From Bacteriovorax stolpii (GTDB taxonomy: Bacteria > Bdellovibrionota > Bacteriovoracia > Bacteriovoracales > Bacteriovoracaceae), in assembly GCA_945883845.1 (NCBI GenBank), contig CAMCYI010000008.1:62001-126000 (forward strand): a stretch of 64,000 nt of DNA, given 5' to 3'. The notes below the pieces were generated by a model, which saw only the letters and a list, made by a program, of their open reading frames with translations, was not told the origin of the DNA and did no database searches. Position 1 is the stretch's first letter, and each line of letters opens with the position of its first letter. The position numbers and the translations under genes are program-made. Shown here piece by piece: positions 1 to 8,155 of the stretch.

Positions 1-111
1 GGCGATCTTACCGCTGGCAGATACATCAACGCTGAATCCACGACGCTCAAAGAGTTTCTTCAAGGATTGCTGAATCAGAATTTCATCTTCAATTAAAAGG
101 ATCTTTTTCAT
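1..111 (-). CDS. Response regulator, receiver-domain N-terminus (partial)
   Basis: Only the first 37 codons lie in the window; the gene runs off its left edge. The protein opens MKKILLIEDE, the first strand and acidic pocket of a CheY-like receiver domain, followed by an amphipathic helix. It overlaps the stop of the upstream sensor kinase by four bases (ATGA), so the two are translationally coupled and almost certainly form a two-component pair. The output domain cannot be seen. Its place at the end of a flagellar operon suggests, but does not show, a link with motility or attack-phase control. Confidence 0.85.
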   Translation of the reverse strand, partial: MKKILLIEDEILIQQSLKKLFERRGFSVDVSASGKIA

Positions 112-1817
112 AGAATGGGCAACGTTAAGCGAAAGTGCGCTCCTTCCTCACTATTATGATCCAAATATTCCAGATTTCCACCCATTTTGAGGGCGAGGTT
201 CCGTGAGAGCACAAGTCCAAGACCGGTGCCCTGAGATTTCGTGGTGAAAAACGGCTTAAACAACTGTCCTACCTTGTTTTCCGGAATGCCTGTTCCATTG
301 TCCACAATATCGATACTGATCAATTGATTAACCTTTTCACTGCGGATGGTGATCAAGGAGTTTCGCCGGCCCTTCATGGCCTGGGATGCATTCACAATGA
401 GATTAAAGATAATCTGCACGACAAAGATCAACGGCACATTGAGAAGAGTCTCATCAGCATCTGCAACGTACTCTATGTTTTTTCTTACTTCTCTTGATTC
501 GCTCTTCGACAGGACCATGGCCTCATCGATGAACTTTTTGAGGGCAACGGGTTTCGCCTCATTCTGAATTTGATAGAGGTTCGAGAAGTTTTCAATGATC
601 ACCTGACATCTGTTAACATTCTTTTCGATCTCTTTCATGATCTCGGAGCTGTCCTCGCTGACATCAAGTGTGGTGAATATCTGTGAACTCAGCTTAAGCC
701 CGAAGAGCGGATTGCTGAGTTCGTGCCTCAAAGTATTTAAGAGCTCTCCTAATAGGGAGATGCGCTGAAAGTGAAAAAGATCGAATGCGTAATGGCGGAG
801 CTCATCGCTGTCATACAAATCCAGGCTGAAGGGCCCCTGGATTTTTTTGTTGAAGAAGATGTCCTGATCCTGGAGCTCTGAACGATAAAGGTCATTCATG
901 AACGAAGTTCCGGAGACACTGTCTTTCACCCGCAAAGGGAGTGGGAAATCCTTCAGGCAAATGCGAAGTTCGGCAATGCGCTGATCAGAAAATTCCTGGT
1001 CGATGAGTCTTTCAAAATGAGGCTGAAGCAGATCAATGCAGGTTTCATAGAGTTCAATCTCGGTATCGCTGTAATCAAGGAAGTCGTGTCTCGATGCAAT
1101 CGCAATGAGAGAGTACTTCTTTGACGTCACATCTTTAGCAAGAAAACTTCCGTTGAATGGAATATTGATACGAGAAAAATTATCTGTGTGAAAAGATTTG
1201 ATCTTCGCTTTTTTTACAGAATTAAAAAGAGTGTTGAAGTTACGGACCTCGATGAGACCGTTAACTTTCTCTGATCTCCACTGAGTACCGATGAAGGCTG
1301 CTTTCGTCTGGCCCTTGAGATGAAGGATAACGAGAGATGTCTGAAAGCTCTGGAGAAAGGGAACATCGAGAAGTTTTTCCAGAAGACCGCCAAGACTCAC
1401 CGACTCGCTGGAAATGGCGTTGATCTTTTTGATCACTTCACCCCATAAATCTTTTTGGGCGAGTCCAGCTTCATGAGAAGCATTTGAGAAAAGTTTTTTC
1501 TCAAGCTGTTGAGTCGTTTTCAAATAGTGATCAAATACTTCCGTTTTATCCGGTGTTCGCTGTTCATACTTTTTGAAGCTTTCAAGTAGACCACGTACGT
1601 TTTTAAGGTAATAAGGAAAATCACAATGCTCACCATCCGGAAAGTTCACCCAAAGACGATCTTTCTTTTTGAGAAGTGCGAAGTGTGCGGTTGTAAGAGG
1701 ACCTTCATTGAGAGGAAAAAGTGCGACTTCACCCAGCTCATTTTTAATGGCCTCATCTATGAAGATTGTCAGCTGTTGAGCAGGCGCTTGGTTTGGGGAA
1801 TCAGGTCTATTTTCCAC
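108..1817 (-). CDS. Sensor histidine kinase
   Basis: A 569-residue histidine kinase. The phosphoacceptor box is RHELSNP with His at about residue 365. The HATPase domain follows, with an N box (FNLIVNASQAM, about 470-481), G1 (DNGTGIP, about 506) and G2 (GTGLGL, about 530). No membrane segment is evident, so the enzyme is probably cytoplasmic. The 340 residues before the His box contain a region (about 120-275) that could be a GAF-like sensor, which is weakly supported. The start is GTG and overlaps the preceding gene by 49 bases; no better start lies in the next 60 codons. It is coupled to the response regulator at 1-111. The signal is unknown. Confidence 0.88.
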   Translation of the reverse strand: MENRPDSPNQAPAQQLTIFIDEAIKNELGEVALFPLNEGPLTTAHFALLKKKDRLWVNFPDGEHCDFPYYLKNVRGLLESFKKYEQRTPDKTEVFDHYLKTTQQLEKKLFSNASHEAGLAQKDLWGEVIKKINAISSESVSLGGLLEKLLDVPFLQSFQTSLVILHLKGQTKAAFIGTQWRSEKVNGLIEVRNFNTLFNSVKKAKIKSFHTDNFSRINIPFNGSFLAKDVTSKKYSLIAIASRHDFLDYSDTEIELYETCIDLLQPHFERLIDQEFSDQRIAELRICLKDFPLPLRVKDSVSGTSFMNDLYRSELQDQDIFFNKKIQGPFSLDLYDSDELRHYAFDLFHFQRISLLGELLNTLRHELSNPLFGLKLSSQIFTTLDVSEDSSEIMKEIEKNVNRCQVIIENFSNLYQIQNEAKPVALKKFIDEAMVLSKSESREVRKNIEYVADADETLLNVPLIFVVQIIFNLIVNASQAMKGRRNSLITIRSEKVNQLISIDIVDNGTGIPENKVGQLFKPFFTTKSQGTGLGLVLSRNLALKMGGNLEYLDHNSEEGAHFRLTLPIL

Positions 1818-2188
1818 TGAGTTAAGTTATCTTTTAATTCGTACTTAATCAATTCTTCCAGGGCCACAGAATCGCCCTTTAACTGTGCCTGATTCATGGC
1901 CTTCATGACGAATAGAAGGTGGATGTGGGAACTCTTGAAATCGTTCATCGTTTTTTTCTTGAACTGCATTACGGCTTTTGAAAGAAGTGTGGTCAATTCA
2001 ACGAACTGGCTGACCTGACGGGTGAGCTTCATGATGTCGTTGTTACGGTGATACTCCGAGTGGCCTTCGAACTGATTCATGGTCTGGATGCTGATGAGGA
2101 TATCTGAGACGAATTCCTGAGCAAGTCCGGCGGTCTCCAGAAAGAACGATACTTTGTTTTCAAGAATTGGCGATGTCGTCCCTGACAT
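1769..2188 (-). CDS. Small helical protein of unknown function
   Basis: About 139 residues, predicted nearly all alpha-helical, with many Glu, Lys, Met and Gln residues and no signal peptide or membrane segment. I do not recognise the family. The start MSGTTSP is preferred because GGAAGTGAG lies just upstream; an ATG five codons earlier (2203) has no ribosome site. It sits between the GT9-like gene and the sensor kinase and overlaps the latter by 49 bases. It may be a partner of the kinase or a flagellar chaperone-like protein; neither is shown by the sequence. Confidence 0.6.
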   Translation of the reverse strand: MSGTTSPILENKVSFFLETAGLAQEFVSDILISIQTMNQFEGHSEYHRNNDIMKLTRQVSQFVELTTLLSKAVMQFKKKTMNDFKSSHIHLLFVMKAMNQAQLKGDSVALEELIKYELKDNLTQWKIDLIPQTKRLLNS

Positions 2189-2282
2189 TGTGCTCACTTC
2201 CATATGTTGTATAGATCAATGGTAAGTGATTTGGTCACAATGTCATAGAAAAAAGTTTATGTGCGGTATGCTGTAGGGGCAG

Positions 2283-3617
2283 TTACGTCTTGGCGAGAAT
2301 CGTGGTGAAAAGCTCGTCAAGTGCCTTCAGGGCCTGGCCCTCTTCAGAGTATAAAAGAAGGCTGCTTTCAGATTGTTCCTTCAATGTATCACCTGCATTC
2401 TGGCCTTTGCGGATCCGGTAGAAATCAAGGATCGGACGAAGGAGAGAATGCGAATGTGCAATTGTTGCAAATGTTGAATCAATCTCCTGCAAGTTTTTCA
2501 CATGTCCTGCAATCACTTCAGCGCGGGCGTTCGCACTTCTTGCTTCCTGATGAATGGTATCAATCGAACTTAAGGCATAGTCATGAAGTCTTGAAAGTTT
2601 TGCGAGGATATCCTGCAGCTCTTTTGTTTTCTCAACCTGCATGGGTGTGCAGCGATTGATATCAAGGTTGGCATCGCACATCGAGAGCAGGAAGTTCCAG
2701 AGAACAACGTAAGCCTGATAGACTGGATAGGCTTCGTCACCTTCGTTCATCGTTCGCATATAAGCGCCGAACAAATTGTCGTGGTCGATAGCGTATGTAG
2801 AGAACGCAAAGCTTTTTGGAATCGTGCCGTTATGAATGAGTTGGAGGATACCAAACGTCAGATCATCGGCCTTGAATGATTTTCCCTGAGAGGTCACCTG
2901 AAAATTTCCTTCATCGTAGGGAAGAAGATTAAATCCTGAGAAGTGACGTGAAAGGAAAATACCACGTGCGCCGCTATCACAAAGAGCAAGAGCTTCGAAC
3001 GATGGAGGACCTATATAGAGAACGTGTGAAAGATCTTCAAGAACATCCATTTCAGAAAGTTCTTTAAACTGAACAAACGGATGTTGCTGGCTGATTTCGT
3101 GAATGAGTTTTTCCTGCTCTTCCGTCGGAAAAAGACCAGTGCTGGTGAATCCGAAAGCGATCGTGTTCACATGGCCTTTTCTTTTTTCATGATGAGGAAC
3201 TCCGCGCACTCCGAGAATGTTGCGGTAAATGTCCTGTAAATGAAACGTAAGGAAAGGAGCTTGCGCCTTAAAGGTCAGAAGAAATGTCGACCACAAGTCA
3301 GGAACAATGAGTTCTCCATTTGTGCGGAGAGGTCCGTTCTTGTGGGTTGCTTTAATAAGTTGGTGGAGGTCCCAGGATTCTTCTTTAAGGGAAAGGTTAA
3401 AACTGAGATCAAAATCCTGCGCGAGACAATGGTCAACGTCAGTCGTGATACCGGGAACAGTCGGCAGTGCGATTCCCTGAATCTTTTCCAGTGCAGCAGG
3501 AGAAACAAGCACCGTGAGGTGAATGTCTTTCAAGGCTTTTTGTTCTTTCTCCAAAACTCTCAGAGTTTCATAGAGAAAGTATGCCTCGTCCTGCTGGATG
3601 ACGATGACTTTTTTCAT
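2283..3617 (-). CDS. GT9-like (heptosyltransferase-fold) protein in flagellar operon
   Basis: 444 residues. The N-terminal third has the alternation typical of GT-B enzymes, including FDLSFNL (compare the YDLVINL-type strand of GT9 heptosyltransferases). The middle has a second Rossmann-like part with VLYIGPPSFEALALC, in the position where GT9 proteins have their donor-binding GxDTGPxHLA motif. The classic acidic residues of that motif are not obvious, so activity is uncertain. The last 150 residues are helical and extend beyond the family. The gene overlaps the FliT-like gene by four bases (ATGA), which places it in the fliD-fliS operon. Flagellin or cap glycosylation is a reasonable guess only. 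Confidence 0.55.
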   Translation of the reverse strand: MKKVIVIQQDEAYFLYETLRVLEKEQKALKDIHLTVLVSPAALEKIQGIALPTVPGITTDVDHCLAQDFDLSFNLSLKEESWDLHQLIKATHKNGPLRTNGELIVPDLWSTFLLTFKAQAPFLTFHLQDIYRNILGVRGVPHHEKRKGHVNTIAFGFTSTGLFPTEEQEKLIHEISQQHPFVQFKELSEMDVLEDLSHVLYIGPPSFEALALCDSGARGIFLSRHFSGFNLLPYDEGNFQVTSQGKSFKADDLTFGILQLIHNGTIPKSFAFSTYAIDHDNLFGAYMRTMNEGDEAYPVYQAYVVLWNFLLSMCDANLDINRCTPMQVEKTKELQDILAKLSRLHDYALSSIDTIHQEARSANARAEVIAGHVKNLQEIDSTFATIAHSHSLLRPILDFYRIRKGQNAGDTLKEQSESSLLLYSEEGQALKALDELFTTILAKT

Positions 3618-3958
3618 TTCACATCATTTAGGTTGTAGCCCTTGAGGCTTTCACCTTGACGATGAGTCTGCTCGAGATCTTTTTTAACTTCCAGTCTGTG
3701 TTCCTGAAGTTTCACGAGAAGTTTCTCATCTAGTTTTTTTATGTAATCAATCTGACGGCTGAATTCATCTTTCTGGTTTTCAGAAATCTGAGACCAGTCG
3801 ATTTGTTTCGATATGCCATCAATAACCTGAAACAGACGCTCACGGTTCGAAGTGAAGGATTCCAGCTTCTCTTCTTCAACCGGGATGGCGATAAAGTTTT
3901 CAGTCATGACGACAGCTTTCAGAATAAATTCTGAGAAGAGCAGGGAGAGTTTCTCCAT
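3614..3958 (-). CDS. Small flagellar protein, FliT-like chaperone candidate
   Basis: 114 residues, all-helical, with charged heptad-like stretches in the second half (EKLLVKLQEHRLEVKKDLEQ). Its start overlaps the fliS stop by one base (TAATG). A small helical protein directly after fliD-fliS is the place and shape of FliT, the export chaperone for the cap protein FliD. Sequence similarity to known FliT is weak by eye, so the call rests mainly on context, length and helix content. It could also be an unrelated flagellar accessory protein. Confidence 0.5.
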   Translation of the reverse strand: MEKLSLLFSEFILKAVVMTENFIAIPVEEEKLESFTSNRERLFQVIDGISKQIDWSQISENQKDEFSRQIDYIKKLDEKLLVKLQEHRLEVKKDLEQTHRQGESLKGYNLNDVK

Positions 3959-4362
3959 TACGCGCTCTTTGTAGAGCCGTTAGCTGCCTGTGTTTTGATT
4001 GATTTAATGGCTTCAGTCCAACCATCATACAGCGTGTTCAATACTCTCAAACAACCTTCAAGATGAGACTTCTCAATCTTGATATTTGCCTGCGTGCTTG
4101 AATAGAGGATGTAGTCATAGAGTGACGAAAGTTCTTTCGCAACATCTCCGCCTACTTCGAAATCGAGTGAGTTTGAAAGCTCCACAACGATGTCCTGCAT
4201 TTTGCCGATGTATTCGCCTTTCTTGGCGAGGTTTTTCTGCTCAATTGCTTCGATAGCTTTCTTACAGTTTTTGATAGCAGCTTGATAGAGCATCAGCAGG
4301 ATTTGTTCCTTACTTGCCGTCTCAACAGATGTCTTCTTGTATGCGCCTAGACCGTAGCTCAT
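3958..4362 (-). CDS. fliS: Flagellar export chaperone FliS
   Basis: 134 residues, the usual FliS length. It opens with GLGAYKKTSVETASKEQILLMLYQAAI, matching the FliS pattern of an AYxxxxVxTAsp start followed by a helix ending LMLYDGAI. The rest forms the expected helical bundle. FliS binds the C-terminal helices of flagellin in the cytoplasm and stops it polymerising before export. A very strong ribosome site (AAGGAGGAGG) precedes the ATG. It follows fliD with a 98-base gap that holds a hairpin and a possible promoter of its own. Confidence 0.93.
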   Translation of the reverse strand: MSYGLGAYKKTSVETASKEQILLMLYQAAIKNCKKAIEAIEQKNLAKKGEYIGKMQDIVVELSNSLDFEVGGDVAKELSSLYDYILYSSTQANIKIEKSHLEGCLRVLNTLYDGWTEAIKSIKTQAANGSTKSA

Positions 4363-4385
4363 GGAATCCTCCTCCTTAAAAGAGT

Positions 4386-4403
4386 CGGGGCAATTAAACC
4401 CCG
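4386..4403 (-). other. Hairpin between fliD and fliS
   Basis: On the minus strand CGGGG pairs with CCCCG around an 8-base A/T loop, followed by ACTCTTTT and then the fliS ribosome site. It may be a weak intrinsic terminator or attenuator that adjusts fliS relative to fliD, or a 5' stabiliser. The T run is broken, so full termination is doubtful. Confidence 0.4.
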
Positions 4404-4408
4404 CTTAA

Positions 4409-4436
4409 ATTTTATCATGCACAGTTGCGCAATCAA
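4409..4436 (-). promoter_or_regulatory. Possible sigma-70 promoter for fliS
   Basis: Minus strand: TTGATT (4431-4436), 16-base spacer, TAAAAT (4409-4414). Transcription would start near 4402, at the edge of the hairpin before fliS. Read by eye only; fliS may simply be cotranscribed with fliD. Confidence 0.35.
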
Positions 4437-4460
4437 GGTGGGCAGAAATGACTTACTTAT

Positions 4461-5837
4461 TTAGGCCTGAGGCGCTCCAGGCATTCCGGCGAGTCCGGCA
4501 CCTTGACCTTTGATCCTAGAGATTGTCTCTTCTAGTCGGGCAAACTTCTGTTTGAGCATCTCTTCTTTCTTTTCAATCGTGCGCTGGCGGTTGGCAATCT
4601 GGCGGTCGATGATGCTGATGTTGCTCTGGAGACCAGATTTTCTTGAAGAGAGAACACCTGAAGGCTGGTTGAGGAGCTGGGCCGCTGTACTTTCGAGGTT
4701 GTCGATGAAGCCGTTAACCTTGCCGCCTTCCATTGAATACTTTCCTGTCAGGACCTGGGAAACAGAAACGTAATCTTTTGCGAGTGCTGCTTCGAACTTC
4801 GCCTGATCAAGTTGAATGAGACCGCTTCTCTGGAAGGTCACACCAATGTCACCCATACGCATAGGTCCACCGTCAGTCATAATCGGTGTAAAGAGTGCGG
4901 AGCGGATTTTCGATTCAATCGTCGTTAGTGTGAGATCCCCCCCGAGTGTACGTGAGGTATCAGTTTTTTCATCGAGTGAGTTTTGGTCCTTGATGAACTT
5001 GAGAACGTTGTTGATGTTATCGATGAGACTAGTAAACTTCCCGCCGATTTTCTCGATGTCCTCTGAAACCTGGAGATCGATTTCTTCGCCTGGTTTTGCT
5101 TTCTTCAGATCGATCGTCATTCCCGGAATGAGATCTGTCGCCTTGTTACTCGGAAGCTCCACATCGAAGCCGTCAAGTTTTACCTTGGCGTTTCTAGCAG
5201 CACGGTTTTCCTCGAAGAAGATATCGACTTCACCATCGACGAGATAGAGGTAAGGGAATTCTGCGTTCGCATGATCGCCTGTATCTTCCATCGATACGAT
5301 GAGCTTGAAGGGCTCGTCGCCGCCTTTACCATCGTCGATTACGTTGGCCTTGAGACCGAGTTCTTTTTGTTCGTTGATGAGCTTCGCAATTCCCGTGAGG
5401 TTTGCGTGTTGCTCGTCGATGTAGATTTCTTTTGTCTCGCCATCCGGAAGAACGGCGCGGATGTAACCAACACCGACGTAAGTTTTATCCTTGTCCTCAA
5501 CACCGTTTGTGATGGCAGAGGATTTCTGGGCGAGTTGTTCGACGGAGAGTGTGTGCTTGCCGGGCTCAGCAACGTTTTTATCAGCGGTCACAGCAATCTG
5601 ATTGCTCTTGCCGGTATCAACTTTGATTTCGCGAAGTGATCTGGCGTTTTTGTTTTTGAGAAGTTCGCCACGCATGTTTTCAACCAGCGTTGAGAGCTGT
5701 GTGATGAGTGCCTTCTTATCTTCGATTTTACCTTTGCGCGCTTCCATCTGCTTCAACGGAATTTTCTCGGCCTCAACAATTTGCTGAACAATGTCCTTAG
5801 GCAGGCCTGAATTGATGGAGCCAAACGAGATCCCCAA
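4461..5837 (-). CDS. fliD: Flagellar hook-associated protein 2 (filament cap) FliD
   Basis: 458 residues. The N-terminus GISFGSINSGLPKDIVQQIVEAEKIPL matches the FliD start, in which a GLD/INTGL segment leads into the D0 helix. The D0/D1 region has an HTLSVEQLAQ segment (the flagellin-like hook-basal pattern). The C-terminal coiled coil (about 400-450) carries the usual paired helices, with RQRTIEKKEEMLKQKFARLE. It forms the pentameric cap that folds flagellin at the filament tip. The start chosen is TTG: GGAGG lies six bases upstream and homology begins exactly there. An upstream in-frame ATG (5894) would add 19 unrelated residues. It is the first gene of the minus-strand flagellar operon. 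Confidence 0.94.
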   Translation of the reverse strand: MGISFGSINSGLPKDIVQQIVEAEKIPLKQMEARKGKIEDKKALITQLSTLVENMRGELLKNKNARSLREIKVDTGKSNQIAVTADKNVAEPGKHTLSVEQLAQKSSAITNGVEDKDKTYVGVGYIRAVLPDGETKEIYIDEQHANLTGIAKLINEQKELGLKANVIDDGKGGDEPFKLIVSMEDTGDHANAEFPYLYLVDGEVDIFFEENRAARNAKVKLDGFDVELPSNKATDLIPGMTIDLKKAKPGEEIDLQVSEDIEKIGGKFTSLIDNINNVLKFIKDQNSLDEKTDTSRTLGGDLTLTTIESKIRSALFTPIMTDGGPMRMGDIGVTFQRSGLIQLDQAKFEAALAKDYVSVSQVLTGKYSMEGGKVNGFIDNLESTAAQLLNQPSGVLSSRKSGLQSNISIIDRQIANRQRTIEKKEEMLKQKFARLEETISRIKGQGAGLAGMPGAPQA

Positions 5838-5898
5838 ATCTTTCCTCCGTGAAAGCTGAACAATGAGGGTCGGGAATTCATTCTGAAAACCCACTCTA

Positions 5899-5926
5899 AG
5901 ATTATCATTTTGGATATTTGTCGCAA
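5899..5926 (-). promoter_or_regulatory. Possible promoter of the fliD operon
   Basis: Minus strand: TTGCGA (5921-5926), 16-base spacer, TAATCT (5899-5904), giving a leader of about 55 bases before the TTG start. It fits sigma-70 moderately. A sigma-28 pattern (TCAAG/TAAA with GCCGATAA) was looked for here and not found. Confidence 0.35.
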
Positions 5927-5976
5927 GCGGGTAAGAACTGCGCTACGATAGAAGAGGTGCCGAATGAAAGTGGATA

Positions 5977-6016
5977 AAAAAAGAGAGAAGGTGAACAACT
6001 TCCTCCTCTCTTTTTT
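5977..6016. terminator. Bidirectional terminator-like hairpin between divergent genes
   Basis: An 11-base arm (5977-5987) pairs with 6006-6016, then a mismatch and three further pairs. The outer part is A run against T run, so both strands end in a T tract. It sits between divergent promoters, where no gene needs a terminator. It may insulate the two units or end a short leader transcript. Confidence 0.5.
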
Positions 6017-6071
6017 GTAGTCTAAGGTTGCACTTCTATTTCTAAAAGATGCACTAAATTTATCGGGTATT

Positions 6072-7607
6072 ATGGAAAGAACTTTAGAAAAAAACTCAAG
6101 TATTACATGGGAAAAAACCAAGTTCTTCTTAAATCGAGCCCTTACCTACTCTTCTTTCCTGCTTTTACCCGTGTGGATCCAGAAAACCGTCGAGCTTAAC
6201 ATTTTCGCCCAATCCATTCTGATGCTCTTTTACCTGATCTTTATAGCCAGCCAATGGTACTTCCTCGGCAAAGAGATCGATCACCGCCTGAAAATCTATT
6301 TCAGGGCCAATTCCAGCATCGACCGCATCCTTTATCGGGTCATCATCGGCTACGCCACTATGCTGGTGGTCTTTAACCTGATGTCCTTCATCCCGGATTC
6401 CATCGTCCGCCACTTCTTCTGGGGTTTCTTTGTGGTCGTGGGACTGTTCTATTCCTGGCCGACCCGTGGAAAGATCATCGAAGAATCGGTGAGCACGCAG
6501 TTCACCGAATACAAGTACCTCGACTCGTTTGAGAAAACCGTTCTCTTCCTCACGGTGGCGATGTTCTTCACCAGCATGCCGAGTTTTCCGTTCATGAGTA
6601 ACCTTGAAACCTTCAAGCTTCTGGTGGATCCGGAAGAGAAGATGAATGGCCAGTTGTGGAATTATCTCTACATGAACTTCTATCCGTTCAGAAGATTTCC
6701 GCATCTGATTAATCTCGGCTGGAGCATGCACCTGTACTTTGTATCGCTTGGACTTTACGTCCTCGCTTTCTACGGGATCCTTCGGTTTTTCATCTCACGA
6801 AGGCTCTCGATCCTGGGCCTTTTCGCTCTCATTTCGACCTGGTCGATCGCGATCTTCCTCAAAAAAGATGTCTACGCATGTGCGACGACTTCGTTCTCAG
6901 TATTGTGGGTCTGGGCCATTTTATGGTGTGTGAAAAGTTCGACGTACAGATCAGGACTGATGTTCGGGCTGCTCTGTTACGTTGGTGTGGTGATGAATTA
7001 CAATTTTGTATTTCTCTATCCGATTGGCCTCGGACTTCTTTATTTCTTCTACCTTAAAGACAGCACTGACTGGTACCGCACTCAGTTTGTTAAATACACC
7101 ACTCTCGGATTATTTCTCATCGCCGTCACACTGATCACGAACGTCGACCTGCGCTTCTCCGAAGAGGCCCTCACGTTCCAGCAGCTCCGGCACTATTACT
7201 CGAGCCTTCTGAATAGGAAAGCATTTTACGCTCTCTCCGTGATCGGTGCTATTTCCCTGATCTGGATGATGATTGCACCCAAGAGTCGCTTCTTCAGAAC
7301 ACTCACGATCGACATCAATCGCCTCAAGGAACTCACTGTTCTCGCTTTATGCGTTCTTCTTGTCAGCCTGTTCGCCGATAAAGATCTCACACAGAGTTTT
7401 GGTCTTCTCTGGTTTGTGGTTTTCCTGTGCATTCTTCCGCTCGAGTGGATCTTTCAATCCATCTCGAGGCTTCGTTCGCGCCGGAATTTTATCTACATGA
7501 TCTACGTGATGGTGTGCTTGCTAGATTCGCACTTTGAAGGGCGCATTCGCATCCTCTACAACTTCTACCAGTCGCCGCCGGATGTGATTGAGATTCTCAA
7601 ACGCTGA
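6072..7607 (+). CDS. Multi-pass membrane protein of unknown function
   Basis: 511 residues with about ten hydrophobic segments spread along the whole length and short charged loops, so it is an inner-membrane protein. The arrangement and aromatic-rich loops resemble GT-C-type integral membrane glycosyltransferases. I see no clear catalytic Asp-Asp or Asp-Glu pair in the first external loop, so the activity is open. It has no strong ribosome site (only GGGT near the ATG). It stands alone between the divergent fliD operon and a 157-base gap, so context gives little help. Confidence 0.6.
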   Translation: MERTLEKNSSITWEKTKFFLNRALTYSSFLLLPVWIQKTVELNIFAQSILMLFYLIFIASQWYFLGKEIDHRLKIYFRANSSIDRILYRVIIGYATMLVVFNLMSFIPDSIVRHFFWGFFVVVGLFYSWPTRGKIIEESVSTQFTEYKYLDSFEKTVLFLTVAMFFTSMPSFPFMSNLETFKLLVDPEEKMNGQLWNYLYMNFYPFRRFPHLINLGWSMHLYFVSLGLYVLAFYGILRFFISRRLSILGLFALISTWSIAIFLKKDVYACATTSFSVLWVWAILWCVKSSTYRSGLMFGLLCYVGVVMNYNFVFLYPIGLGLLYFFYLKDSTDWYRTQFVKYTTLGLFLIAVTLITNVDLRFSEEALTFQQLRHYYSSLLNRKAFYALSVIGAISLIWMMIAPKSRFFRTLTIDINRLKELTVLALCVLLVSLFADKDLTQSFGLLWFVVFLCILPLEWIFQSISRLRSRRNFIYMIYVMVCLLDSHFEGRIRILYNFYQSPPDVIEILKR

Positions 7608-7728
7608 CCGGCAAAACTTGACCATTTTCATCGTTGGTTTCGCGTTAAGATCATAAATTTACTGACATCCTGAAGATTGCTGTTTCATCCAATCAGGCTT
7701 TGGCGATAAAATATATGTAAGAGAAGAG

Positions 7729-7741
7729 GGGAATGATTCCC
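7729..7741 (+). other. Short hairpin upstream of the 80-residue gene
   Basis: GGGAA-TGA-TTCCC, a 5-base stem with a 3-base loop, ends about ten bases before a consensus ribosome site (AAGGAGG, 7754-7760). It could affect translation or mRNA stability of the small gene that follows. The rest of the 7608-7764 gap shows no convincing promoter to me. Confidence 0.3.
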
Positions 7742-7764
7742 GCTCATCGGATCAAGGAGGACTT

Positions 7765-8007
7765 TTGTACAAGGCACCCTTAACCGCTTCTGTTTTCAAA
7801 GATTTCTCTTCCAGCTATCAGCACTACACGTCTCAGTCACACAGCGATTCCACAACAGATCAGCCTTTCGTTTACGTCGATGCTCAGGGAGTGAAAATTC
7901 TCACAAATCTCGTCGATGACCAGGACTCCACGCCGGAGGGAGTGTTCGCACTTTCTGTGGCGCAGGATGGTTGGGTACAAATGCTGGCCATGTACGAAGC
8001 GGGTTAA
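7765..8007 (+). CDS. Small protein of unknown function
   Basis: 80 residues, soluble, no signal peptide; Ser/Thr-rich in the first third and acidic in the middle (DDQDSTPEG), ending in a short hydrophobic strand-like segment. I recognise no family. It is real on translation signals: a perfect AAGGAGG lies four bases before a TTG start, and an intrinsic terminator follows the stop. It is monocistronic. Confidence 0.7.
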   Translation: MYKAPLTASVFKDFSSSYQHYTSQSHSDSTTDQPFVYVDAQGVKILTNLVDDQDSTPEGVFALSVAQDGWVQMLAMYEAG

Positions 8008-8059
8008 CAAATTTGGTGGAGAACTTGCTTGTCAAGGATCTGACAAAAAAAAAAATGAA

Positions 8060-8084
8060 GGGGAACTGATAGTTCCCCTTTTTT
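8060..8084 (+). terminator. Intrinsic terminator after the 80-residue gene
   Basis: A perfect 8-base stem, GGGGAACT (8060-8067) with AGTTCCCC (8071-8078), a 3-base loop, then six T. An A tract precedes it, so it may also act on the other strand. Confidence 0.85.
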
Positions 8085-8155
8085 ATGTAGCTGATATTAG
8101 AATCTAGAAGTGAGTTAACTCGCACTGTAAGTCAAAGACACAAATAAAAACTCTT

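Noticed and set aside
6165..6731. 188-residue minus-strand frame inside the membrane protein gene
   Set aside because: Antisense shadow of a hydrophobic gene; His/Glu/Asp-rich composition is the usual complement of membrane codons, with no ribosome site.
7374..7382. GCCGATAA inside the membrane protein gene
   Set aside because: Lies within coding sequence and has no TCAAG or TAAA element at 14-16 bases upstream.
7702..7709. GGCGATAA before the 80-residue gene as a sigma-28 site
   Set aside because: The -35 position reads GTTTC, not TCAAG or TAAA; one good half is not enough.
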